This document shows, piece by piece, positions 57,274 to 64,000 of a stretch of DNA of 64,000 nucleotides. Position numbers and translations under genes: made by a program. The stretch spans positions 2,496,929-2,560,928 of the forward strand of contig NZ_JACCFW010000001.1 in NCBI RefSeq assembly GCF_013410455.1, given 5' to 3'. Each line of letters begins with the position of its first letter. Position 1 is the first letter of the stretch. Origin of the DNA: Allobranchiibius huperziae. GTDB lineage: Bacteria; Actinomycetota; Actinomycetes; Actinomycetales; Dermatophilaceae. A model generated the notes under the pieces. It saw only the letters and a list, made by a program, of their open reading frames with translations. It was not told the origin of the DNA and did not search any database.

Positions 57274-57771
57274 TCACCGGCCGGTCCGCGCCGATTCGCA
57301 CGTGGTGGCGAGCTGGTCGATCGACTCCTGCAGGTACTCCGGTGGCCAGGGGGGCATCCGACCGAAGTCCTTGCGGGTCTGGGCAGAGGTGTCGCCCCAG
57401 TCGTAGGTGAGGGTGACGCGGGTGCCCTCGTCCTCGGGAACGAGGTCGTAGCGCCACTCCCAGCCGCCGAGGTGCAGCTCGCCGTCGCGGACGCTGCCCG
57501 GTCTCCAGGCGATGAGCCGCGGCGGCTCGAACGCCGTGACCATGTTGTCGATCCGATAGTCGCCGCCGACCCGCTCCAGGTACATGTTCATCGTGAAGAC
57601 CTGCCCCGCGTGCGTGATGGGGTCGGGCTGCTGGGGTTCGCGGACCCATCTCCAGGGCGCGGGGTCGGTCTCCTGGTGCCGTGTCGGATGGGCCAGCACG
57701 TCGAAGACGGCTGCGGGTGGTGCATCGACGAACCGGGTGACGCTCAGTTGCTCGGCGGTGCCATCGACCAT
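57274..57771 (-). CDS. SRPBCC-fold protein (polyketide cyclase/START-like)
   Basis: A 165-aa single-domain protein with the helix-grip fold: QLSVTRFVDAPPAAVFDVLA at the start, LGGWEWRYDLVPEDEGTRVT near the end. It has a cavity for a hydrophobic ligand; function is unknown. ATG 57771 is preceded by AGGAGA about 5 nt upstream, which decides against longer in-frame starts at 57795 and 57891. First gene of a possible SRPBCC-AraC-VOC-UvrA2 unit, divergent from the permease gene. Confidence 0.85.
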   Translation of the reverse strand: MVDGTAEQLSVTRFVDAPPAAVFDVLAHPTRHQETDPAPWRWVREPQQPDPITHAGQVFTMNMYLERVGGDYRIDNMVTAFEPPRLIAWRPGSVRDGELHLGGWEWRYDLVPEDEGTRVTLTYDWGDTSAQTRKDFGRMPPWPPEYLQESIDQLATTCESARTGR

Positions 57772-57916
57772 GAGATCTCCTGTGCCAGAACGCATTGAGG
57801 GATGAGGTCCGCCGCAGGCATCCTCCGGAAGAGACGCGGGCGGCCGGCCGGTCGCGATGTGGACACCGTACACATCACCCGGGGCTCGCACCAGAGCGAA
57901 CCGACCGCCGCGTGGC

Positions 57917-57973
57917 TAGGCTCACAGCACGGGCGCGCCGGACCGGGTGTACCTGCGAGGACGGGAGTACGTG
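57917..57973 (+). promoter_or_regulatory. -10 box and leader of the amino acid permease gene
   Basis: TAGGCT (57917-57922) is the same hexamer as at 23334 and 32193, but here it is 51 nt from the ATG. The leader carries a GGAG site (57964-57967), so this is a normal leadered start. Confidence 0.45.
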
Positions 57974-59401
57974 ATGGCCGGTGACCAGAAGATCGCGCCG
58001 CGGCAGGGGGTGCTGCGCCGCAAGCCGATCGTCAGTCACGAGGAGGCCGGCGGACTGGAGCGCTCGATCGGTCTGTGGCAGCTCACCGCCATCGGGATCG
58101 GCGCCATCATCGGAGCCGGCATCTTCTCCCTGGCCGGCACGGTGGCCAACGGGGTCGCCGGACCGGCGGTCAGCATCTCGTTCATCATCGCGGGTGTCGC
58201 CTCGGCGTGCGCCGCGCTCTCCTATGCCGAGTTCGGCGGACTGATCCCGGCGGCCGGGTCGGCCTACACCTACGGGTACGCCGTGCTGGGCGAGCTCGTC
58301 GGCTGGCTCATCGGGTGGGACCTGCTCCTGGAGTACACCGCCATCGTGGCGGTGGTCGCGATCGGCATCTCGGGCTATTTCTCGTTCCTGCTGAACGACT
58401 TCGGCGCCCACCTGCCCGTCTGGATGCTGGGCGCGCCCGGCACCGGATCGGGCCACAAGGTCGACCTCTTCGCGCTGATCCTGTGCCTGCTGATCGCCGT
58501 GCTGCTCAACCGCGGCATCAGATCCAGCGCCCGGGCGGAGTCCGTGCTGGTGGTCGTCAAGGTGGCGATCGTCATCGCGGTGGTCGTCGTCGGCGCGTTC
58601 TACATCAAGGGTGGCAACCTGCACCCCTACTTCCCCTACGGTTTCGGCGGTGCCGTGACCGGCGCCGCGACGGTCTTCTTCGCAGTGTTCGGGTACGACG
58701 CGATGAGTACCGCCGCGGAGGAGTCCAAGGACGCCACGCGGATCCTGCCGAAGGCGATCATGCTCTCGCTGGCGATCTCGATGGTGCTCTACCTGCTGGC
58801 GTGCACGGTGCTCACCGGCATGCAGAAGTACGACAAGATCAGCAAAACCAGCGGATTCGCAACGGCGTTCAAGTCCGTCGGGCTCGACCGGTTCGCCGAC
58901 GTGGTCGCGATCGGCGCCATCATCGGCATCCTCACCGTGCTCTTCGGCTTCATGCTCGGCGCTTCCCGGGTGTTCTTCGCGATCAGCCGCGACGGGCTGC
59001 TCCCCGGGTGGTTCGCCAAGACCAACCGCTTCCACGCACCGCACCGGCCGACCTGGATCATCGGCGTGGTGTCGGCCGCCATCGCCGGTTTCGTCCCCAT
59101 CGGCGACGCAGCCGAGCTGACCAACATCGGCATCCTGCTCGCGTTCATCGTGGTGTCCGCCGCCGTGATCGTCCTGCACTACCGCTCGCCGGATCTGCCT
59201 CGCACCTTCAAGACACCGGGCATGCCGGTCACCCCGTTGATCGGCATCGCGTTCTCGATCTGGCTGATCAGCAAGCTGGAGCCGGTCACCTGGCTGCGGT
59301 TCGTGGTGTGGGCGCTGCTCGGCATCATCATCTACGCGTTCTACGGCTACAAGCACAGCAAGGTCGGCGAGGGTGTCGCCGTACAGACCGAGGACGGCTG
59401 A
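57974..59401 (+). CDS. APC-family amino acid permease (cationic amino acid transporter type)
   Basis: A 475-aa transporter with 12 predicted helices. The APC signature in helix 1 is IGIGAIIGAGIFSLAGTVA, followed by ALSYAEFGGLIPAAGSAYTY and FGYDAMSTAAEESKDATR, the CAT-subfamily form with conserved Glu. Substrate is likely an amino acid; a polyamine cannot be excluded. The ATG at 57974 follows GGAG by 6 nt; an adjacent GTG at 57971 is a possible start. The pentapeptide gene begins 8 bp after the stop. Confidence 0.93.
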   Translation: MAGDQKIAPRQGVLRRKPIVSHEEAGGLERSIGLWQLTAIGIGAIIGAGIFSLAGTVANGVAGPAVSISFIIAGVASACAALSYAEFGGLIPAAGSAYTYGYAVLGELVGWLIGWDLLLEYTAIVAVVAIGISGYFSFLLNDFGAHLPVWMLGAPGTGSGHKVDLFALILCLLIAVLLNRGIRSSARAESVLVVVKVAIVIAVVVVGAFYIKGGNLHPYFPYGFGGAVTGAATVFFAVFGYDAMSTAAEESKDATRILPKAIMLSLAISMVLYLLACTVLTGMQKYDKISKTSGFATAFKSVGLDRFADVVAIGAIIGILTVLFGFMLGASRVFFAISRDGLLPGWFAKTNRFHAPHRPTWIIGVVSAAIAGFVPIGDAAELTNIGILLAFIVVSAAVIVLHYRSPDLPRTFKTPGMPVTPLIGIAFSIWLISKLEPVTWLRFVVWALLGIIIYAFYGYKHSKVGEGVAVQTEDG

Positions 59402-59409
59402 GGGGACCG

Positions 59410-59967
59410 GTGCAGCTCGTCGACGAGAGCTACGACGGTCCCACGCTGCGGGAGATCGTGAACGGCGCAACGGAGGCGGTGCGACTGGTCCGTTGCGATC
59501 TGCGGGAGATCGACCTGCGGGGTGTCGACCTCACCGAGGTGCATTTCGAGGAGTGTGTGCTGGACAACGCCGACCTGCGCGGTGCTGCTCTGGGGGGTGC
59601 GTCGTTCAGCGGATGTCGCCTGATGGGCGCCGACTTCGAGGGCGTCGGCGGCTTCGGGTTCACGATCAGTCGCTCGAACGCGTTCGCAGCCAACCTGATC
59701 CGTGCACCGCTGGCTCATGCGGACCTGTCCGGGACGAGGTTCACCGAAGCCGTCCTGCGCGGCGCCGATCTGCGGTCGTGCATCTTCGACGGGTGTGACC
59801 TGAGCGGCGCGGACCTGGCCGAGGCGCAGCTGGAGCACGCCGACCTGCGGGGTGCCGGTCTCGGCCCGTGCGACCTCGATCGGATGCGCGCCCTGCGCGG
59901 CGCGATCATCACCACCACGCAGGCTGCGGCCATCGTCCGTGATCTCGCGGGTGCCACCGTCCTCTGA
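59410..59967 (+). CDS. Pentapeptide-repeat protein
   Basis: A 185-aa protein made of A(D/N)LxG-type repeats: DNADLRGAALGGASFSGC, HADLSGTRFTEAVLRGADLR, DLSGADLAEAQLEHADLRGA. These predict a right-handed quadrilateral beta-helix of about 7 coils. A short C-terminal helix follows (AIITTTQAAAIVRDL). Length is close to MfpA/Qnr gyrase-protecting proteins, but the function of most relatives is unknown. GTG start, GAGGGG just upstream, and translational coupling to the permease gene are seen. Confidence 0.88.
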   Translation: MQLVDESYDGPTLREIVNGATEAVRLVRCDLREIDLRGVDLTEVHFEECVLDNADLRGAALGGASFSGCRLMGADFEGVGGFGFTISRSNAFAANLIRAPLAHADLSGTRFTEAVLRGADLRSCIFDGCDLSGADLAEAQLEHADLRGAGLGPCDLDRMRALRGAIITTTQAAAIVRDLAGATVL

Positions 59968-60012
59968 GACCAGACGGGCGGGGGGTTCGCGCGCCGGGGT
60001 GCGCGGTGTGCA

Positions 60013-60065
60013 GTTTGCGTTTGCGGCCAGTGCTGCAGCCCTGGCCGCAGACGCGGAACCCCCAC
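60013..60065. repeat. Palindromic element P, copy B
   Basis: 53 bp, arms TTGCGGCCAG and CTGGCCGCAG around TGCTGCAGCC, ending GGAACCCCCAC. 49 of 53 positions match copy A, 47 of 53 match copy C. It lies between the convergent pentapeptide and methyltransferase genes, 6 bp before the methyltransferase stop. Confidence 0.75.
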
Positions 60066-60071
60066 GCCGAC

Positions 60072-60797
60072 TCAGTCGCGTTGCGCGATGAACACGTGTT
60101 CGCGGCCGGGCCGGTCGGGTGCGTCACGCACCTCGCGTACGACGAACCCGGCCGTCCTCAGCGTCTGCTCGATCTCGGTGCGCGAACGGAAGATCAGCGT
60201 CGACTCGGAGGTGACGGTGGTCGCGTCCGCGGCGAAGGTGCATCGATGCCGGAAGGACACCAGCGGCAGTGCGACGCCGGTGAGTTCGAACCGCTCGGTG
60301 ACGTCACCGACGCCCTGGACATGGAGCTGCACGGGGGCGGCATCACGCTCCCAGTCCTCCCACGCGCGTCGTTCCGGCCGACGCGACTCGAAGACCAGGT
60401 GCCCGCCAGGGCGCAGCACTCGATGGACCACGCGCAGGGTCTCGTCCCATTGCGCGTCCTCGGTGAAGACCTGGGCGACGTTGCCGGTCATCACCACCAC
60501 GTCCACCCGCAGCGATGGCAGATCCTCGACTGTGCCGCGGTGCCACTGCACCGCGTGTGCGCCGGGTTTCGATCGGGCGACGTCGAGAGACGCGCCCGCG
60601 GGATCGACCGCGTGCACCGCGATCCCGTCGGCGGCGAGCATCAGCGCCAGCACGCCCGTCCCGCAACCGATGTCGAGCACCGACGTCGCGCCCAACTCAC
60701 CGATGATCGCGCGGTACGCCGTCAGGTCGCTGCGGTCACCCTCGAACGCGTCGTACACGGCGGCCAGCCGCGGGTCGTCGAAGATCGCATCGGGCAC
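60072..60797 (-). CDS. SAM-dependent class I methyltransferase
   Basis: A 241-aa Rossmann-fold methyltransferase. Motif I is VLDIGCGTGVLALMLAADG, and the acidic strand end is VHAVDPAGASLDVAR. HLVFESRRPERRAWEDWERD and a beta-rich end suggest the Methyltransf_25/11 group. Target unknown. GTG at 60797 is the start; TAGCAT ends 6 nt upstream, and there is no Shine-Dalgarno. Confidence 0.85.
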   Translation of the reverse strand: MPDAIFDDPRLAAVYDAFEGDRSDLTAYRAIIGELGATSVLDIGCGTGVLALMLAADGIAVHAVDPAGASLDVARSKPGAHAVQWHRGTVEDLPSLRVDVVVMTGNVAQVFTEDAQWDETLRVVHRVLRPGGHLVFESRRPERRAWEDWERDAAPVQLHVQGVGDVTERFELTGVALPLVSFRHRCTFAADATTVTSESTLIFRSRTEIEQTLRTAGFVVREVRDAPDRPGREHVFIAQRD

Positions 60798-60809
60798 CCG
60801 CCGATGCTA
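60798..60809 (-). promoter_or_regulatory. Leaderless -10 box of the methyltransferase gene
   Basis: On the minus strand TAGCAT (60809-60804) is followed by 6 nt and the GTG at 60797. Confidence 0.5.
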
Positions 60810-60851
60810 GGCGCGTACTCCGCCGACACGCCTGGGTTTAAACGTCGAGGT

Positions 60852-60909
60852 GTGGGTTTTGCGTGTGCGGTCAGTGCTGCAGCACTGGCCGCACACGCAG
60901 AACCCCCAC
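60852..60909. repeat. Palindromic element P, copy C
   Basis: The best-conserved copy as a hairpin: 28-bp arms 60852-60879 and 60880-60907 pair at 25 of 28 positions, with CAGTGCTG/CAGCACTG at the centre and GTGGG/CCCCAC-like ends. It lies 20 bp past the aldehyde dehydrogenase stop and upstream of the methyltransferase gene on the same strand. Confidence 0.8.
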
Positions 60910-60928
60910 GCGACCTCGGGGCGAGCGG

Positions 60929-62491
60929 TCAGCGGGACCTGCGCAGCCTGCTCACGACCGCAGCCGGGCGCTGCATCGTGGTGGCCCGGCCGTGCATCAC
61001 GGTGATCAGCTGGGCGAACGTCGAGTCCTGCTTCGCGGTACGGTCGAAGGTGGTCAGGAGCATCACCGGCTTGATCCGTCGCGACGCGATCGCCTTGGCG
61101 TAGGTGAACTCGCGCAGGCCGTCCGGGCCGTGGATGCGACCGAAGCCGGAGTCACCGACCCCGCCGAACGGCAGTGAGGGGATGGCGGCGAACGAGATGA
61201 CGTCGTTCACGGCCGTCATCCCGCAGCGCAGACGACGCGCGATCTCCGTGCCGTGCGCCTTGGAGAAGACGGTCGAGCCGAGGCCGTAACGGGTGGCGTT
61301 CGCCAGCCGCACCGCCTCGTCCATGGAGGCCACCTTCTTGACGGTGATGGTCGGACCGAAGGTCTCGTCCGTGTTCGCGGGGCGGTCCTCCGGTACGTCG
61401 ACCAGCACCGTCGGCTGCACGAACCGGTCGCCGACCGCGCCCTCCCCGCCGACCAGCGCTCGACCACCGGACGCGAGTGCGTCGTCGATGTGTCCGCGGA
61501 TGAGGTCCAGCTGCTTGGGCAGCGTGGCCGGGCCGTAGTGGGCACCGGGGCCGCCGCCGGGGTGCACGTTCTGGGCGCGAGCCACGAGGGCGTCGACGAA
61601 GGAGTCGTACACCCGCTCGTGCACGTAGACCCGCTCGACGCCGATGCAGGTCTGGCCGGCGTTGGAGAAGGCACCCCACGCGGCAGCGTCCGCGGCGGAG
61701 GCCACGTCCGCGTCCTCGTCCACCAGCAGAGCGTCCTTGCCCCCGGCCTCGACGATCACCGGGGTGAGGGTCTGCGCGCAGGCGGCCATCACCTTCTTGC
61801 CGGTCTCGGTCGAACCGGTGAAGGCCAGCTTGTCGACACCGGCGGTGCACAGGGCGGCGCCGGTCTCGCCGAGACCGGTCACCACCTGCAGCAGCGCGCG
61901 GTCCGGCACGACCTCGCGCAGCGACGCGGCCAGCCATTCGCCCACGCCCGGGGTCAGCTCGCTGGGCTTGAAGACGACGCAGTTGCCGGCTGCGAGCGCG
62001 TACGCGATGGACCCCATGGGGGTGAAGACCGGGTAGTTCCACGGCCCGATCACGCCGATGACGCCGAGCGGCCGGTGCTCGACGACGGCCGACTGGTTGG
62101 CCATCAACAGGCCGGCGAAGGACTTGGTCGGGCCCAGGACCTTGCGAGCGTGCCCGGCCGCCCACGCCAGGTGATCGACCGTCAGGCCGATCTCCAGCTG
62201 CGCGTCGGCGTGCGGCTTGCCGGTCTCGTCGTGCACCACGGCCGCGAGCTCGCCCATCCGTCGGGCGATGACCCCGCGCCACTTGCCGAGGATCTCCCGG
62301 CGGCCGTCGAATCCCAGCTCGTCCCACCATGCGGCGTCGGCACGGGCGCGACGTACGGCTTCGCGGACCGTCGCCTCGTCGTCGATCGCGTGGACGCCGA
62401 CCACGTCCCCGGTGGCCGGGTTCAGCGATTCGAAGGTGCGCGGTTCCTGCTCGGCGGCGTCGGTCGCGGTGTCTGCCATGGCTGTGCTCAT
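60929..62491 (-). CDS. NAD(P)-dependent aldehyde dehydrogenase
   Basis: A 520-aa ALDH-superfamily enzyme. Catalytic Cys282 in SNAGQTCIGVERV and general base Glu248 in IVEAGGKDALLV; oxyanion Asn in GVIGPWNYPVFTP; cofactor loop FTGSTETGKKV. The ATG at 62491 overlaps the stop of the GMC oxidoreductase gene by 4 bp (ATGA). An alcohol oxidase followed by an aldehyde dehydrogenase suggests two-step oxidation of one alcohol, for example choline or a related amino alcohol. Sequence resembles the succinic-semialdehyde/general ALDH group more than BetB, so the substrate is open. Confidence 0.92.
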   Translation of the reverse strand: MSTAMADTATDAAEQEPRTFESLNPATGDVVGVHAIDDEATVREAVRRARADAAWWDELGFDGRREILGKWRGVIARRMGELAAVVHDETGKPHADAQLEIGLTVDHLAWAAGHARKVLGPTKSFAGLLMANQSAVVEHRPLGVIGVIGPWNYPVFTPMGSIAYALAAGNCVVFKPSELTPGVGEWLAASLREVVPDRALLQVVTGLGETGAALCTAGVDKLAFTGSTETGKKVMAACAQTLTPVIVEAGGKDALLVDEDADVASAADAAAWGAFSNAGQTCIGVERVYVHERVYDSFVDALVARAQNVHPGGGPGAHYGPATLPKQLDLIRGHIDDALASGGRALVGGEGAVGDRFVQPTVLVDVPEDRPANTDETFGPTITVKKVASMDEAVRLANATRYGLGSTVFSKAHGTEIARRLRCGMTAVNDVISFAAIPSLPFGGVGDSGFGRIHGPDGLREFTYAKAIASRRIKPVMLLTTFDRTAKQDSTFAQLITVMHGRATTMQRPAAVVSRLRRSR

Positions 62492-64000
62492 CGGTTCACT
62501 CCTGCATCGGCGAGGCGGTGGGACGGGTTCGAGGCGCGGCCGCGCAGCAGGTCCGCTGCGCGCTCGGCGATCATGATGGTCGGGGCGTTGGTGTTGCCGC
62601 GGGGCACCTCGGGCATGACCGAGGCGTCCACGACGCGCAGGCCGGTCAGCCCGTGCACGCGCAGTTCGGCGTCGACGACGGCGTCGGGATGTTCGCCCAT
62701 CGCGCAGGTGCCGACCGGGTGGTAGAGCGTCTGGGTCTCCCGACGGATATGCGCCTCGAGCTGTTCCGTGCTCGGCGAGGCCGTGTCGGGCATGAACGGC
62801 GTGTCCAGGTACGTCGCGAGCGGACCGGAGTTCGCGACGTCCAGCAGCCGTTCGCACCCCGCGAGCATCGCGTCGAGGTCGCGCTGGTCGTCGTAGTACG
62901 CCGGGTCGATGCTCGGATGCCACGACGGGTCGGCCGACCGGAGCCGCAGCTGCCCGCGGCTGGCGACGCTGACCAGCGTCGTACCGATCGAGACCTTGCG
63001 CGACCCGGACTCGTGGGCGGCGTTGTCCCAGAAGCCCGTCGGGGTGAAGTGCACCTGTAGATCCGGCGCCGCCAGCCCCTCCCGGCTGTGGAAGAACGCT
63101 CCGGCCTGGGCGACGTTGGATGTCAGCGGCCCCCGGCCCAGCGCCTTGGCCTTCAGGATGTTCGGCAGCGTGTTGAACTCCAGCAGATCCGTGGTGCCCT
63201 TGGTCTCCCAGATCAGCGGCACGAACGGGTGGTCGTGCAGGTTGGCCCCCACCCCGGGCAGGTCGTGGCGCACGTCGACGCCGGTCTCCCGCAGGTGCCC
63301 GCCCGGTCCGATCCCCGACAGCATCAGCAGCTGCGGTGAGTTGATCGCCCCGGCGCACAGGAGCACCTCGGCATCGACCCGCGCCGTGCGCCGCTCCCCC
63401 AGGTGCTCGAACGTCACTCCGACCGCGCGATCCCCGTCCAGCTCGATGCGCTCCACCATCGCGCCCGTGATGACCTCGAGATTGGTGCGGCCGCGCGCGG
63501 GCTCCAGGTACGCGCGTTCGGTGGACCAGCGACGGCCGCCCTTGCAGGTCACCTGGTAGAAACCGGCGCCCTCCTGGCGGGCACCGTTGAAGTCGTCGTT
63601 CGCGCCCATTCCGGAGGCGACGGCGGAGGCGATCCACGCGTCGTTCAGTTCGTGGTCGTAGCGCCGGTCCTCCACGTACAGCGGGCCGTCCTGCCCGTGG
63701 AACGGATCACCGAGCCGCGAATTGTGCTCTGCGCGCTTGAAGTACGGCAGAACGTCGTCATACCCCCAGCCGGTGGCGCCGTGCGCGTCACGCCAGGTGT
63801 CGTAGTCGACCCGGTTGCCGCGGATGTAGATCATCGCGTTCATCGACGAACACCCGCCGAGCGCCTTCATCCGCGGCCAGTACGTCGGTCGCGCGTCCAA
63901 CTGCTTCTGCCCGGTCGTGTGGTAGTTCCAGTCCCACCGCGTCCGGAAGAGGGAGGGGAAGCCGGCCGGGATGCTGATCTCGTCGGCGTCCGCCTCGCCA
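62488..64000 (-). CDS. GMC family oxidoreductase, 5' partial
   Basis: The last 504 codons of a flavin-dependent alcohol dehydrogenase/oxidase (choline dehydrogenase-like). Frame is open to the window edge; the FAD GxGxxG region lies beyond it. Visible: EISIPAGFPSLFRTRWDWNY, MKALGGCSSMNAMIYIRGNR (GMC signature 1), CAGAINSPQLLMLSGIGPG (signature 2) and the active-site HPVGTCAMGEHPDAVVD (His) with PTIMIAERAADLLRG (Asn/His region). It overlaps the aldehyde dehydrogenase gene by 4 bp, so both are made together. Confidence 0.93.
   Translation of the reverse strand, partial: GEADADEISIPAGFPSLFRTRWDWNYHTTGQKQLDARPTYWPRMKALGGCSSMNAMIYIRGNRVDYDTWRDAHGATGWGYDDVLPYFKRAEHNSRLGDPFHGQDGPLYVEDRRYDHELNDAWIASAVASGMGANDDFNGARQEGAGFYQVTCKGGRRWSTERAYLEPARGRTNLEVITGAMVERIELDGDRAVGVTFEHLGERRTARVDAEVLLCAGAINSPQLLMLSGIGPGGHLRETGVDVRHDLPGVGANLHDHPFVPLIWETKGTTDLLEFNTLPNILKAKALGRGPLTSNVAQAGAFFHSREGLAAPDLQVHFTPTGFWDNAAHESGSRKVSIGTTLVSVASRGQLRLRSADPSWHPSIDPAYYDDQRDLDAMLAGCERLLDVANSGPLATYLDTPFMPDTASPSTEQLEAHIRRETQTLYHPVGTCAMGEHPDAVVDAELRVHGLTGLRVVDASVMPEVPRGNTNAPTIMIAERAADLLRGRASNPSHRLADAGVNR

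Noticed and set aside
60929-63637. Longer version of the aldehyde dehydrogenase (902 aa)
   Set aside because: The extra N-terminal part lies in another frame of the GMC gene and has no similarity to a fold. The ATGA overlap at 62488-62491 gives the true start.

Overview
The window is about 64 kb of gap-poor, high-GC DNA from an actinomycete. Markers of that lineage are a GlgE-pathway glucan cluster, the mismatch nuclease NucS/EndoMS, MurT-GatD, a WecA-type transferase beside the ATP synthase operon, a Cds1-type cysteine desulfhydrase, a DUF2550 protein after atpC, and many start codons placed 6-8 nt after an actinobacterial -10 box. It fits Micrococcales-like organisms; I cannot fix the family. 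No tRNA, rRNA, CRISPR array, insertion sequence or prophage was seen. The whole window looks like stable chromosome.

Layout. 1-9313: glucan/trehalose cluster glgE (5' end outside the window), treS, a fused maltokinase-branching enzyme, and pgm. Trehalose is turned to maltose (TreS), phosphorylated (Mak), polymerised (GlgE) and branched (GlgB). 9387-17364: MFS exporter, AlkA-like glycosylase, P-loop kinase-like protein, VOC protein, an ATP-grasp/esterase/YbbN group, and an acyl-CoA mutase. 17501-23322: a complete fructose PTS operon (regulator, 1-phosphofructokinase, IIA, IIBC, HPr, EI). 23347-35136: mixed housekeeping genes, including MeaB, thiolase, methylmalonyl-CoA epimerase, 3-hydroxyacyl-CoA dehydrogenase and PduO, which together suggest propionate/acyl-CoA metabolism needing B12. 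TerC, NucS and a gamma-glutamyltransferase-like protein lie between them.

35227-48017: the ATP synthase genes, on the minus strand but split. atpI-B-E-F-H-A-G-D run from 48017 to 40560. atpC, DUF2550 and a GH13 enzyme lie at 37281-35227. Three plus-strand genes (murT, gatD, an EamA-like transporter) sit between the two parts. 48116-53748: wecA, glyA, a threonylcarbamoyl-AMP synthase, a cysteine desulfhydrase and a double GNAT protein. 53920-57771: a UvrA-like ABC ATPase with VOC, AraC and SRPBCC genes. 57974-64000: amino acid permease, pentapeptide-repeat protein, methyltransferase, aldehyde dehydrogenase and a GMC oxidoreductase that runs off the window.

Most unusual points: the Mak-GlgB fusion with a possible internal start for free GlgB; two unrelated families of short dispersed repeats that sit only at gene 3' ends (a 53-bp element in two copies, a 53-bp palindrome in three copies); the split atp operon, with one palindrome copy in the gap beside atpD; and a consistent -10-N6-8-start layout that implies many leaderless mRNAs.
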